Below, one piece after another: positions 36,216 to 49,169 of a stretch of 64,000 bases of DNA. Source of the stretch: Phorcus lineatus (lineage: Eukaryota > Mollusca > Gastropoda > Trochida > Trochidae); assembly GCA_921293015.1 (NCBI GenBank), contig OV121092.1, positions 29,439,764-29,503,763 on the forward strand. Reading direction: 5' to 3'. Position numbers and translations under genes: made by a program. The notes beneath the pieces were generated by a model that saw only the letters and a program-made list of their open reading frames with translations, did not search any database and was not told where the DNA came from. The first letter of the stretch is position 1. Each line of letters starts with the position of its first letter.

Positions 36216-38146
36216 CCTAACTGTTTCTTTCTGTTTGACTGGTTGATCAAACTATTTGAAGATTTTAATTCTTTGCAAACGAACATGACATCTTGTTAAT
36301 TGTCTTTTGTTTATTACATGACCACATAATTTGTTAATTTTTAAGAAAGTTATGTAATAAGTAAATGTCATAACATTTATTACAAATAAAAAGTCTTTTA
36401 AGAAAAAAATACTTATGGTCCTTTATACACTTCTAATTGGGTGTTGCACTAAATGATGATTGGTTTCAAAAGAATAAAACTCATTCCTTTTTAGTCATTA
36501 TGTCATTCCCTTTGAACTATTGAAAAAATCAGTACATTTTGTCATTTGTTTTATAATATAACCTGCAGAGAGATGATTCCTCCCATGAACTACAATACCA
36601 ACTTAATGGAACTAGACATTTACTTAACAGAGGTCCTTGCAATGTAGAAATAACTCGAGGAATTGCTAAAATCCGTAATAGTATAATATGGTATGACGTT
36701 TAAATAGATACTTGCATTCGCGTAACATATACATTGCAAACATAACATCATAACTGATGCAAACATCACTACGATATGGTGGCATGAATGAATAGCTTTA
36801 AAATGCATACCAAGAAGACAGCGTCTGATACATACTCCGCCAAGAGGTAATGTTGTGAATATATTAAACAAAATGGGTCTTTCTCATATCACTCGAACAG
36901 TTTGTTGTAACCAGTGACATCAAGCAAACGTAATTTGTATTACATTCCAAATTTAATGATATTTGCAAACGTTTATTTAAGAGTTTAAGTGATAACATTT
37001 ACAGAGCTACTTCACGAAGTGTGAAAATAAATATCAATCGCATTAAATACATTGGAGTATATAAATGGATCAAATTTGCAATAAGAGTTAATAGAAACGT
37101 AGACAGATAGTTCTACTAGTCCGATCAGATAAGTAGTGACAGTGTAACTTTTGGAATCTCCTAATGAATGAAATCTGGAGCCAGACTTTTGAATCGATCT
37201 ATTGATGAAAATTTATTTCTTGGCCTTTCCAAGTTTCAAAATCACAGATACAGAATAATGGTTATTTTTATCAACTACTTTAACTTCCCATGCATAATTT
37301 CTCAATTTCTCGGTTATTGATCTATGGTAACTTTTGTGACACCTGTCATATTGAAATGTATGTTAATAGAAATGTTAAAAAACCCAAACTGATATGTTTT
37401 TGCAAGTTTTCAAAAAGACAATTTTAAGACAAAATAATTGATATCAAGCCACATAGAAAATTATTATACTTTACTCTAAGATAATGCTTTGAGAAATCAC
37501 AATTGTGTGTGAAATTCCTGACACGGAACAATTTTTGGAATGGATATATTTTAAGGATTAATCATTTCAAGGAAAAATAAACCTCTCTGGCAATATAACA
37601 ATTAACTACTGACTTGACAACAATCACCTTCGTTTTGTATCTTCAGTTACATCATTATACAATTGGTTCCTTTGCCTTTCCAGTTATGTGTGCATTGATT
37701 TCCATATTTCTGGAATAACCTCGCTCCTCTTTTCAACTTTACAAAGAATATTTGCCTTCATCAATTTCAGGCTGTCCATACATCCTTTTGCGCTCAGCCC
37801 TTCATAATCATATCATTTTTGACACAAATTGTAAGCTTTCATGATCCCAATACCTTTGTTCTGAATTAATTTGTTTGATGTCCTTCAAAGTATTTGGATG
37901 ATTTGATAATGACAGCATCTCATGCAAGTTATCAAATAAACATGAAATCTAAAGTTAGTTTTGTTTTGTGAATGTTATGCTCTTAAATCAAATAATTCTG
38001 TTGTCAGTTAGATGAATGTGAGGGGAAAATTGTTCTAACGAAACATCAATAGACATCAAATTCGTATTAGAATGTAAATAATTTGACAAGGTAATATTAG
38101 TGCATGTGTGTTTGAATTATCATGTAACACTGAGTGATTCACTGTT

Positions 38147-38296
38147 ACAATACCCCGAAACTTTGCGTTTTGGCATCTTGCTCATTAGGTTTTAGTGTTT
38201 GGTGTTGGAGTTAGACCAAAACCACAATACCCTAAAACTTTGCGTTTTGGCATCTTGCTCATTAGGTTTTGTTGTTTGATGTTGGAGTTAGGGTTA
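38147..38296 (+). repeat. Tandem duplication, 2 x 77 bp
   Basis: Units start at 38147 and 38224 with ACAATACCC and share ACTTTGCGTTTTGGCATCTT, GCTCATTAGGTTTT and TGTTGGAGTTAG. About 90% alike by eye. Confidence 0.88.
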
Positions 38297-38813
38297 AAAA
38301 CCGCGAAGTGTCGGCTTCTTGCTCTAGCCTAACTTCATCTCCCTTCTCAGACATTCTTTCGTCTGTAGTCTAATGACTACACCTGTAGCGACATTCATCT
38401 TAATTGCCAACTGAAACACATAAACAACAACTTCAGACATGAACTTAAGGCAAAGATTATTTGAATAAAGCTGTAAGGCCATCCAGCATGTACATTATTG
38501 TATGGATCCTGAAACCACATTCCCATTAATTTGAAGTTGAAATGCTTTGTTTAAATTACATGAGCAGATAAGTATTTGGCGAAGACGGGTATCATACTAT
38601 GTATCGTGTGGTAGGTAGGTGATCCGATAGACCTATCATCTGGTATCACCTTTCAATACCGTAACCAAACGTTTGGTTTAGCTATAGATCAGTGTTGAAT
38701 GATCTTGGATAATGATTTTCGAAAACCGAAGTGATTGCCAGTAAACGGCGTGGTGAAGATACTACAAAGGAAATGAATATTTTCTAACTTTATAATTTCA
38801 ATACAGGCACAGT

Positions 38814-39010
38814 GGGCGGGACAGCGCGGTTGAGAGAACTGTTGTACATACATTAAGGTTTGAGTGCAAAATTACACTAAATTTTAGCGCTACATCACCC
38901 ATCTTTCGCTAGATCAAGCAGAATCTCACGGGTTTCACCACAATGCATAACGTGTTGCAGGCTTTCTACCTGAAATAAAACTAGCAGGTATGTTATACGT
39001 GTTAAACCCC
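38814..39010 (+). mobile_element. tRNA-derived SINE, old and internally deleted
   Basis: GGGCGGGACAGCGCGGTTGA keeps the start and a worn A box, then joins GAGAACTGTTGTACATACAT of the body; the B box is lost. Later words (CACGGGTTTCACCACAATGC, GCAGGCTTTCTACCTG, CTAGCAG, GTTAAACCCC) follow family order. No ACTC tail or target duplication is left. It is the most diverged of the four copies. Confidence 0.8.
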
Positions 39011-41345
39011 TAACAAACGTACCTAAATTACCTCTATATAGGATTTCATATTTTCAACACAGCTCGAGAAGTTGGAAAAGAAACTACCATGTCGTAACTT
39101 ATTAACACTGAAAATTTGCATACATCATTCAAGTGTGAAACACGAAACAGACAGCAGCTGATACAATATTCATGTTGTATTTATGTTGTTTAAATAACAA
39201 ACAGACACGACAGCCCTATTAATTTAACTTCAACAACCAAACTTCATGAAAAAAGTAATGTTGGTAATCACTGTGCTCTTCGTAGCTGTATAATGTTTAT
39301 ATTTTTATTTGTATTCATATTTTTGTTTGTGGATATATAACTATGATTGAAAATCCAATAACAATAAAGTGTTCACAATTGAAATTAAAAAGCTCAGTTT
39401 CTCTGATGATTTACTTCCCTCAAGGCAAATGCTGAAAACGCTTATTTTTTTGTTTCAGTTTTGTATGATCTTATTGTATATCTAATTGTAGTTCCTCAAA
39501 TATAGACCAAGAGTTGCCACAATCACTTTTATAACAGATAGGATGCCACAACAAATAGTTGAAGGGCTCAGGGATACTATAATGGTGTGATATAAGATAC
39601 GAAATTTACTGTTTATTTAGACCGGACGTCTGGTTTCGGTGCCATGCGATTCATTACAATTTTAGAATATACCTACACTTTTTAAAACCTTACTTGAGCT
39701 AAAGCTGGCTTCGTTTGAACTTTTTACTTTGTTATCTTTGGAAAGGCATTTTTGACAGGTTTCGTTCTTAACATAGACGTTTAGCACCCTGTTTCTGTTC
39801 ACTTTATCAAGCTCTCTTAATTTATCTAAAAAGATATAAGGAAAGGTCATATTCAAATAAAATTTTAAAGATAACTGCATTAGTTCCCCCAATACGGTAC
39901 TTGTGTGCCCTTCTTGTTTTTAAGTAGAAACTATTATTAATGCTGTTTTCAAACTTGTTTTATATAGTAAAGATTGTTTTGTTGGTTTTCAAATTGGCCG
40001 AACACAGAAAGTTATTTCTTCTCATTGTGAAAATACATACATATAAAAAAAATCTTCTAAAGCGGTAAGAGGGCAATATTCTATTTTTGTTAAAGGAAAT
40101 GTTTAGATCTGTTAAACAGTAAATATTTTCAAATGTTTTAACGAAAGACAAGAAATATCGTGCATATATTTTGAGTTCTACCACTAACGCTAAAACATAT
40201 TTCTTCGAAATAAAAAGTTATGTAAATACATCAATGTGATAAAAGTTGTTATTAATTGAAAAACCCCTGATTTTTACACTTTATAATGAATGTTATCGTT
40301 GATTTGAATTTTGTTTATAAAAAATCAGTAAATCAAAGGGGTGCTTTGATAAAAAAGCAATTCCTATTTCACGGTTAGCACACTTCAAAGGCATTTCTTC
40401 TAAATGTGACTGACAGATATAACATCTGTTCTGTGCAGCAAATTGAAAGGCTTAATTTCAGATACTTTCAATGGATGAAATTATTATTATTATTATATAT
40501 ATTACATTACATTATATATGTATTAGGATACGATTACTAACTACCCAATTTATTTCCGTTTGTCACCTATATTTGATGTAAAAGAGTTACATACATTTAT
40601 ATATATTTAAGGAAATGTTAATTGTCGAGCAAATTATATGTTGTAAAAATTAAGAGAGAAGTGCGAAATCAGAACATGCTATACATTCAAACGGACCCTT
40701 TAAGCTTTGCTTCGATGCAGGAAAAAATATAATACAGAGCCTTTTTTGAACTGAGAGAATACAAGAGTGATAAATTGTAAAATAAGATTGCCTTTCCAAT
40801 GCTTTTACTTACATGGAATAACATATCAAATCATGACATGTTGAATTTAGACAAAAGGTTAATAAAGAAACTGATGCAAATGAAAGAACTAACATAGACA
40901 AAGAAAGCAATGCAATGCAAATATTTAAATGTTTTGTGGCGTAGTATACATTCTTTAGCGATTTCATGTTCCCGAAACGTTAACAGTGGAATGTGACCTC
41001 AACATGTTAGGGAGGTGTCAGTGATTGTTAAAGGGGCGACCTAAAGTTAACATTGGTGTTAAATTTGTTTTGCCTACGCCGCCTCTCAATCCAATTAACC
41101 GAATATGTCAATGCTCTGCAAACATTGATGAGCTGTTTGCATGTTTGACCCTTATTGGTCTTATATAATTTTGTTCTGAGGATGTAAATGAGTCATGTTC
41201 CATGTTTTCTTAACCAAAACAATTGATATACCGGATACTTTTGACGTATATGTATGTGTATCTTCTGCAAAGAAAGAGTTTGAAGATGACTAAGTAAGTG
41301 TAATGACCATAACGCTTCCACAGCGACATATTATTTATACGTGAA

Positions 41346-42475
41346 AATTGTATTGCATTATGTATTGCATTTGGGGCAACTACACACAATTCTGAACGTT
41401 TGTACGTGTTTATCTTTGTACCAGTATTAGGGAATTTATCAAGTTACCCTTTAATTACACACGCTCTAAGTGGGAAACACTTTTATTTTTGTATTCAAAA
41501 TTTAAATAATTAGATGATGAGTCAATGAGTGTGTCAATTGTTAAACTTTCATAAGTTATTTTCTGTACGCTGAAAATGCTTAATATGAAAGCTCTAGTGT
41601 CCTATGCATTTAAATCAGCTGTATATGGTTTGTGTATAATAAACATAAGCTTATGTTCCAAACCTTTGCAAAATGTTTTAGTGATATTGTATAAAATTTC
41701 TATGTCTATAAATTTTTTTGGCACTTTTTAATTCCGAAACGATTATCCTGTTCAATGATATATTTTTGTAGTCAGGTTAAATGTTTTTCTTAAAGATTAG
41801 ATGATTGGTTTTGCGTTAATGTTAAGGTTAGATGATGCTCACTGTTTTCTACATGTGCATGCTTAACCCTCCAGCTTTAGTTAAAGTTACAGAAGTCAAC
41901 TGTTAAACAGGCATTGTTTTTGTGGAATGAATAAATCTAAGACTTGAAAGTCATAATATTTTGAATACAAATTCAAATATAGAATACCATAATGGGAATT
42001 ATTTATTTGATTTCTCTTGCAGTTCAATAAAACCATTTATAGATTGACAAGATTCTGTTTTTTGTCATCATTATAATTGATGGTCAGTGAACAACCACAC
42101 TGATAAAGAAAATCACTTGTCATTTCAAACTATTCAATTATATATGGAATTTTGGGGGAAATGTTCAATTTGTATGAATGATTTAATCCCAGCATTCTGC
42201 AAATAAACACCATTGCAACAAGTGCAAGTCCATAACTCATGAGGTAAATGATTAAGTGTGATTAACAAGGTTCCATTTGTTCTTGATCTTGTGCAAGATG
42301 AAAAAGAATGATAACATGCTTTAGACAAGTAATTCTATCATATTCTTTTCTGTTTACATGTAATGAAGTATTAATCTGTTGGACTTTTTATTCAAAAGAA
42401 TTGTTGTGTTTTATTTCAAAGCATTTTTAAAAAATGGAAATAAATTATAATGTTTTGTTTCAGAAGTTTAGTTAA
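41346..42475. other. A+T-rich DNA beyond the right arm, nothing recognised
   Basis: Homology to copy C cannot be followed past about 41.35 kb, partly because the matching left side (before 3.5 kb) is occupied by a tandem repeat and the LINE. No frame or repeat stands out. Confidence 0.5.
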
Positions 42476-42797
42476 ACTGATATGAAATAATTAATTCCAT
42501 TAATCTTTTCAAGAGCTACATTTTTTATGGTTGAGGATTGATTTGTAAAAATGTAGTTGATCCTTTTCATGTGTGATAAATAATTATTAGATTAAATTTG
42601 TCGTATGTTCGAATATACGAGTCCTCCAACAATATAACTGATATGAAATAATTAATTCCATTAATCTATCAAAAGCTACATGTATATGGTTGAGGATTGA
42701 ATTGCAAAAATGTAGTTGATCCTTTTCATGCGTGATACATAATTATTAGATTAAATTTGTCGTATGTTCGAATATACGAGTCCTCCAACAATATAAC
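42476..42797 (+). repeat. Tandem duplication, 2 x 161 bp, with a conserved palindrome
   Basis: Units start at 42476 and 42637 with ACTGATATGAAATAATTAAT. Each ends with TCGTATGTTCGAATATACGA (42601-42620 and 42760-42779), an 18-of-20 palindrome identical in both units, then GTCCTCCAACAATATAAC. The two halves differ mainly in the middle (CTTTTCAAGAGC against CTATCAAAAGC). Confidence 0.93.
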
Positions 42798-44756
42798 GAC
42801 GTCTAGTGTACTCAAACAGTACTCCATTTCATATGCATTAATTAATTCTGTATTAGTTCTTATTGTCATGAAATATTTGACACGCAATGATTGTAGGGAC
42901 TGTTAGGAAATACACTCATTTTTTAGTCTTTGATAACACAATGTTATTACTTTTTTTAGTCGGAAAGCCAAAAAGTTGGAAATAAATTTCCTGTCATTTC
43001 TGTGAGATATTGACACTAAAAGCCATTTAGAAGTATACATGTATGTCAATTACTCCCTCATCGCTCTGTAAAGACTGTATAATGAGTGATCCTCTTTCCC
43101 TCTTCACTACTACATGCCAAAGTACTTAAACAATGACAGCTTAACTGAACACATGTGTGAATTACCAGCCCACTTAGCCTAAACTTTCACAGCTAATTGA
43201 TTGTAAAACTTTACCTGGAGAAAAATGGGATTTCTTTTCGGAGGCACTGTTATTACTTTTTCTGTTAATTGAACTGCTTTGTCATAAGTAAAGTGGACTT
43301 TCTGGTATCTTTTCTTTGAGAAAAATATAACCAGTGTTAAGTCTTTATGATCTTTTGTGCTCTTTAGAATCCTTGAATGTTACACATTTTGATCGCACAC
43401 TGCTATATGTATTTTGTTATTTTAGCCGAATGAACAAGCTATATTTAACAAGATTTTAGCTATTTTCACATACACTGTAACGATCTTAGGATTTATCAAA
43501 GTAGGCGCATGAGATTTTTTCTTAAGCAACATGATGAGCTTGAAAACTTTATGAATCCACATGTATAATACTGGATATACACTGTCAAGAGAGAACCATT
43601 GTCCTGATTAGACTTTCTCTTTGATTTTAATACAGTCCTCCATAAAAGGAAGACACCCTTTTTATGAATGAATTTTATGAATGGTTTTCTATATTTCATT
43701 CGTACGTCTACAATAATCAAACTAAATGTTAATCAACCTGTTCAATCAACTATTGTGTACACAGTGAAATGGAAATGATGTGATGGTCAAAATTATTTCT
43801 CGTGAAATTAATTGTATGGAAAAAACGTATCTAATATGAGTATAGGGAAAATGTCATACAGTCTACAGAAATACAGAAATGTGGGAAAATTTCATACAGT
43901 CCACAGAAATACAGAAATGACCACAGTGATTAAAATGTTATAGTTAATGTGTCTTTTTGTTTGCTTATATTAACTATCTCTACTTATGTCAATTCTGCTT
44001 TTGTTTGGAATAAAGTTTTGAAGAAATAACCCTAAAACTAGCAGTATATGATAACAAAATAAAAACCCCAAAAAAGAAGATAAACTGCAATCAGTGAAGA
44101 AGGTTATCTACTAGAATATTCATTTTTTACAAGTAGCCACATTGTGTAAGACTTTTAATATCATTTATTGAGTAATATACCTTCGTAAGTCATTTCACAA
44201 AGCCAACTATTACAAAAAGTATGTAACCAGTCAAATTTATGAAACAACTAAGATATTCGATTTATCTTAAAGATAAACCTAGAATAACAAACTGAAACAT
44301 GACAATTTGCTAAAATCATGGCAAGGTTTAACACAGTGAAACGCAAAACTAGAGATTAATGCATCAACGCTTTGCAGATGATATTCATCAGTTCCTGTAA
44401 AACTGTCTTTTTACCTAGACGAATTTCTTATATGCTGATATGGGATCTACATGCATGGATCGAAAATATGGATTTGGATATAGTTTACGAGAACTTTCTT
44501 CTTTTTATGATAAAGAGTGTGAATAAAAGAGTTCATGTTCTATGATGATAGTAATCAGGCTATATGATTCATTTCCTTGCCCAAGAAGGAATGATGGTTT
44601 GTTAAATGTTTTTAAAAGGTAACAGCTTATTAATAATCGCATAAAAGAGAGACTAGCATTTTAGTATTGTGTAAATTGATGTGCTGGTAGAAAATGGACA
44701 CCATGGTACTTTTCATTCCACATGTAAATTTTTATATTTATAAGCAACTCTGCCAT
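42798..44756. other. A+T-rich DNA, only a 38-bp tandem pair recognised
   Basis: No gene seen. A 74-codon minus-strand frame at 43496-43720 has no recognisable domain. Confidence 0.5.
43845..43920 (+). repeat. Tandem duplication, 2 x 38 bp
   Basis: GGGAAAATGTCATACAGTCT and GGGAAAATTTCATACAGTCC, each followed by ACAGAAATACAGAAATG; three differences. Confidence 0.9.
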
Positions 44757-44803
44757 TGAGTGATTGAGTGAGTAATGGGGTTTGTTTGCCTTCAACAGTA
44801 TTT
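44757..44803 (-). repeat. SINE/LINE tail relic, minus strand
   Basis: The reverse complement reads GTTGAAGGCAAACAAACCCC followed by ATTACTCACTCAATCACTCA, a worn form of the GCGGCGTTAAAC plus ACTC tail. No SINE or LINE body is left upstream on that strand. Confidence 0.5.
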
Positions 44804-45470
44804 AAGTCATTCAGCACGTGAATGAAAATCGTTCAAAAGTTATGACAGATCAACGATAAAAGGGATCAAACGGTTGATCGAGCAGAGGGGAAAAACGCAA
44901 AATTATTAGTTTCTTCTTCTTAAACTATTTCTTTGAAGATCATTGTTTACCGTTAACAAATTCATGAACTATACTTGATTCATGTAAACTGAATTTTTAT
45001 GATAAGATGTTATCATTGTATAACAGCAAAACTTGCTTTTAAATGTCTGATCATTTGGCCTTAAATTTTGTGATAATGACATCATGCACATATGGGTTTC
45101 CTCTTGTGAAAAACATTTAAACTATCGCTCTTGTTCTCTAAAAAGACAACCAACCATCAAGGACGACCTTTAATACACTCGATGATAAGTTTATCTTACC
45201 AAAAAAAATCGTCAACTAACAGAAAGTGAAGACGAATAAAATAAAAAACGCAAATGTAAAGATTTGTGTCTCATATATAATTCTATTTTCGTATTTGTAC
45301 AGTATTGTTAATAATTCTATTTAATATTCCAAGTTTCACATTTTTCTATGAAGATAAATTGTCAAAGAAGAAGAATGCAGACACATAGAACCCGATATTT
45401 CCTGATAGAATTTCACAAAATGTATGGTTTTTGATCAATGTGGATCTTCTGATTTCATAGTGTAATAGTG

Positions 45471-45472
<2 letters not shown>

Positions 45473-45536
<64 letters not shown>
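45473..45536. repeat. AT microsatellite, 32 units
   Basis: A perfect 64-bp alternating A/T run. It is the sole source of a repetitive Tyr-Ile frame on the minus strand (45346-45627). Confidence 0.98.
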
Positions 45537-45540
<4 letters not shown>

Positions 45541-48500
45541 ACAACATTCAATAAAAACGTAGATGTTGAGATTGAAAATGTTGTTTTTGTTATTTAATAA
45601 TCTCTCTTCTCTTTTGAAGGGAACCAAAATTGATCAAAGTCTAGAAATAATTATTTGTATTGATATGACATTTTATTATTTTGCAGGGGAATTTTACTTT
45701 AATCCTTCTACATTAATTAAGCAAATTGATAATTTGACTCTTGTCTGGTTTCTACATTGTAAATCTTGAATTTTAGTACATTGCAGTTTATCAAGTCATG
45801 TTATTTTGCATAAGCTTTTGTTGTTTTGCCCCTTATAAATAAATTTTATGTGTAGTAACAGTTTGATAGTGAATAAAATTATGATGTTCACATAAAACTG
45901 CATTTAGATCATTTAGATGTTCTTAATATAAGGCAGAGTAGTTTCTAAAACAGTTACAACGATAAGTCAAACTTCAAAGGTTATCGATAGTATTGCAATA
46001 TTCTAGGCTTATACTAATTGGTTGACTCACCAATTATAAATTGCAGCTTTTATGGCTACTCACTTTTACTCACATTTGGCAAATATATATATTTCTTTAT
46101 TATGATGTCATTTGCGTTTTACATATGAATTAATGATACTTAGGAGGTTAATAGTTTGAAGCACTTAAAGATTCTATTTGGGAAGCCCCCTCTCAGGGAG
46201 ATTTTATTTAGTGCCTTAATCAATGTCGATTCAAATTTTGATTTAATGTTTCTAAGTTAAGAGATCATAAGAAATAAAACCCCTCGTGCACTCTTAAATT
46301 TGAAATTGAAATGGGTTTCATTAAACACTTGATGTAAAAGAATTTGTTCAACAGTAATTGCAGGACGGATCTATTTTTAATAATAAAATTTTAAATGTAA
46401 TGATTGAGATTAACATGAGAAGTATACTTGTAGGACGAAAGGTATCAATACTTGTTAAGTAAACCGTTTATGTTCTGATATTTCAGAAGTACATTAAAGA
46501 ATGAGTTGTTTGTGTCGTCATTTCACATTCATTCATTTTCTGAAACACACATTCACGTTACACCGAAATTTCTCAGTGTCTTTTAAAACAATTTTTACGT
46601 TAGCTAAACATAGGTTTTATTGACTATTCCTGTGTCTTGATCCACAGAAACCCTTATCCTGAATGTGTTAGGATATCAGAAATATAAATCATCTTCATCT
46701 TCACATCGATTGCATCAAAGATTTTTGGTAATGCATCGATAAATCAAATTAATCAAACTGTCAACCAAAACAAGGGCTTCGCGTTTTGATAGGATAACAG
46801 AGATATCTGGAGGTTGAATATTGAATCAACGTATACCAATCATACATCTCTTCAATTAGAGGAAATATTATGAAACATTTTTGTTGCAGGTGATTATTTT
46901 TAGAGCATTCGAGTCTGTTTCATATGAGTTTTTGTTAACGAACGCAAACAAACCAACCATTAGATTTAAAATTTACAAACAAAGAGAATCGGACATGAAA
47001 TAATACATCAATAACTATAAATGTCAATGATATGCCTCAGTAATGTGAAGGCACAACAAATGGGAAACATTTGGGGGAAAACGTAAACTTATCAAGTCAA
47101 TATATTAGAGTTGTCATTCCAAAAAAAGAGCATAGCATAGTCATGTTATCAATAATCTTATATTCAGGGATAAAGGATGAACTTTAATAAGAAAGTTAAT
47201 ACTTTTTAAACCAATGAAAAAACAAGAATTGCTAATGTTATTCCATGGTTTCACAACGTGAGTTAAGTATGTTTATATTTTCTTATCATGAACATGCTTT
47301 TGATGTCATGACCAAATGCAAACGTGATTTACTTGATCTATTTTTGTCACTAATGTTTGCAGTCACATGTAGTTACAAGATGTGATAAAAAGGTTTTCTG
47401 AAAGCATCCCGAAATATTCACTTTGAATAAAAAAAACAAGCATTCAATCACAAGTTCACAAGAAATCTTCAACACCAAAAACAAAGAAATAAAAGACCAA
47501 AAAAAAACCAAAAAAATTTTGTGCTAGGCATTACATCGTGGAAAACATCACACCTATCTGTGATTTAACGTTTCCTGTTTTATTTAAATGCCCTAGGATA
47601 ATCTTTTTGGGCATAATCACCCAAACGAAGTGTGTTCTATCTTTCATTAGAGGAACCCGATGTAGATAGAGTCATTCTTCTTCAGTCAATCTTAAAGTGT
47701 CAAATCCAGTACATTGAAATTATTTTAGCTTAACATAAACATAATGAGATCATAACTTATAATCTATAATATAAACCATTAGAATTATCAACATGTATGT
47801 ACGCTTAGACACAATCATTTAACAAAATGTGCTTTATTCACATGTTCTATTTTGATGTTTTTAGGAAGAAAGGCATTCCTAGAATGATACATTCGAATCT
47901 TAAGTACTGAAAAACAGATCCATCATTCTGACTACCAGTTAATAAAAAGTTTCTTTTTGTAACATCTAGTATCTGGATTTCAACTAAACAGATTATACTT
48001 TCATTCTGTTTACAAAGGCTTAATATGTCTCCGTTGTGCATTGCTTTGTTGTTGTGAAGTATTTAATATCATTAGTTTAATTTTTTTGAAATATGTGTTT
48101 TATGAATCAGATATTGGGCAAACACAATGAAACCTGTACATTCGACCTCATTTGAAATGTTTCCCCCCACTAGATATATATCCATTAAACATTTCATAAT
48201 TTATTAATAATGTCCGTTCTATTTTCATGCTACTTTTGAAAACTCTGTTTGTAGATGTTTCAAATTAACCAAATTTAACTTAAACCTTTCCTCAAATGTG
48301 AATGAAAATGAAAATGGCAAGGAATCAATTTGATATAACAATTCGAGTTGAATTCTTATGTCAGAGATACTCTGATGAAAACATTTTTCAATTTAATTTT
48401 TAATAGATAATCTATTTCATTATTCAACTTTTTTGATAAAGAATTAGGTTATAAACCAAGTCTTAGTAACCTTGTCCTCAGAGAAATTAATTTGCGACAA

Positions 48501-49107
48501 TCACACAGTTTAAAATAGGAATTAATCCTCCGCACATAAAGAGAACGTTTGAATAATAAGCTTACATGCTTATCTCTGCTTTAGTTTTCTTTTTGCGTCG
48601 TCAGCTAATTGATATATTATTGATTTTGTCATTTCTTTGTAGAAAACTTTGTGCTTCCTTAATAGCATAATCTTCGTTTGATTTATTGGATCTACATTTA
48701 TGCTATTTATGATAAAAGTTATAAACTTACTTGAAGCATCAAATTAAAAAGTCAATATGAGTAAATTCTACGTTGTTTCAATTCTCCATGAACTATCTGC
48801 ATTCCATATGATCAAATTCGAGTTTCAGGTATATCCAAATGTGAACACATTAAGTCATCGTGAGCAGTATATGTTTGTCCATATTGTGCATTTAACGTAC
48901 TCTTTAGCACTTCAGGAATAGCAACATCTAAACATTGTTTTAAGAAGATTGTCACGAATAGTTAATCAATAGTAAAATAATGTATCTTTCAATGTAGACA
49001 GATCTCAACTAGTGTTTTGAACAACATAGTATCTCTTGAAAGAATCAGATCTATGTCAGCAGCGTCCATCCTGCTAATTCAGCGTATATGAATACGCTCT
49101 CACTCCT
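45537..49107. other. A+T-rich DNA, nothing recognised
   Basis: Only short chance frames (for example 45563-45769 plus and 47847-48041 minus). No transposon ends or tandem repeats were noticed. Confidence 0.5.
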
Positions 49108-49149
49108 TTCATATACCCTGTTCTCCTTGAAGCCATCAGGGTATATGAA
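49108..49149. repeat. Perfect 13-bp hairpin
   Basis: TTCATATACCCTG (49108-49120) and CAGGGTATATGAA (49137-49149) are exact complements around a 16-base loop. A smaller stem GCGTAT-ATGA-ATACGC lies just upstream at about 49083 and shares the word GTATATGAA. A C-run follows at about 49160. Possibly the remains of a small inverted-repeat element. Confidence 0.7.
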
Positions 49150-49169
49150 GTATATACTCCCCCCCCCCC

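Larger units (their letters stand above)
23230..41345 (-). repeat. Right arm (copy B) of the large inverted repeat, with insertions
   Basis: Matches copy A directly from 23.24 to 32.69 kb and copy C in reverse from 29.39 to 41.35 kb; anchor pairs are given under C and A. Strand is set to minus to show its orientation relative to C. It is the longest copy because later insertions interrupt it: the nested hAT-like block 23966-27050, the SINE 29058-29230, the piggyBac element 30574-32107, the LINE fragment 35612-36215 and the SINE 38814-39010. An internal doubling is also visible: AAATATTAAACGGCAACACTTC at the left edge of the hAT-like insertion is echoed by AAATATTTAAAGGCGATACTTC at about 27187. 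The block GGGCACTCTGCGTATTTGAA (30373) is echoed at about 32248. The DNA between insertions looks non-coding. Confidence 0.75.

Noticed and set aside
45346-45627. Minus-strand frame with a long Tyr-Ile repeat
   Set aside because: Produced by the AT microsatellite at 45473-45536.
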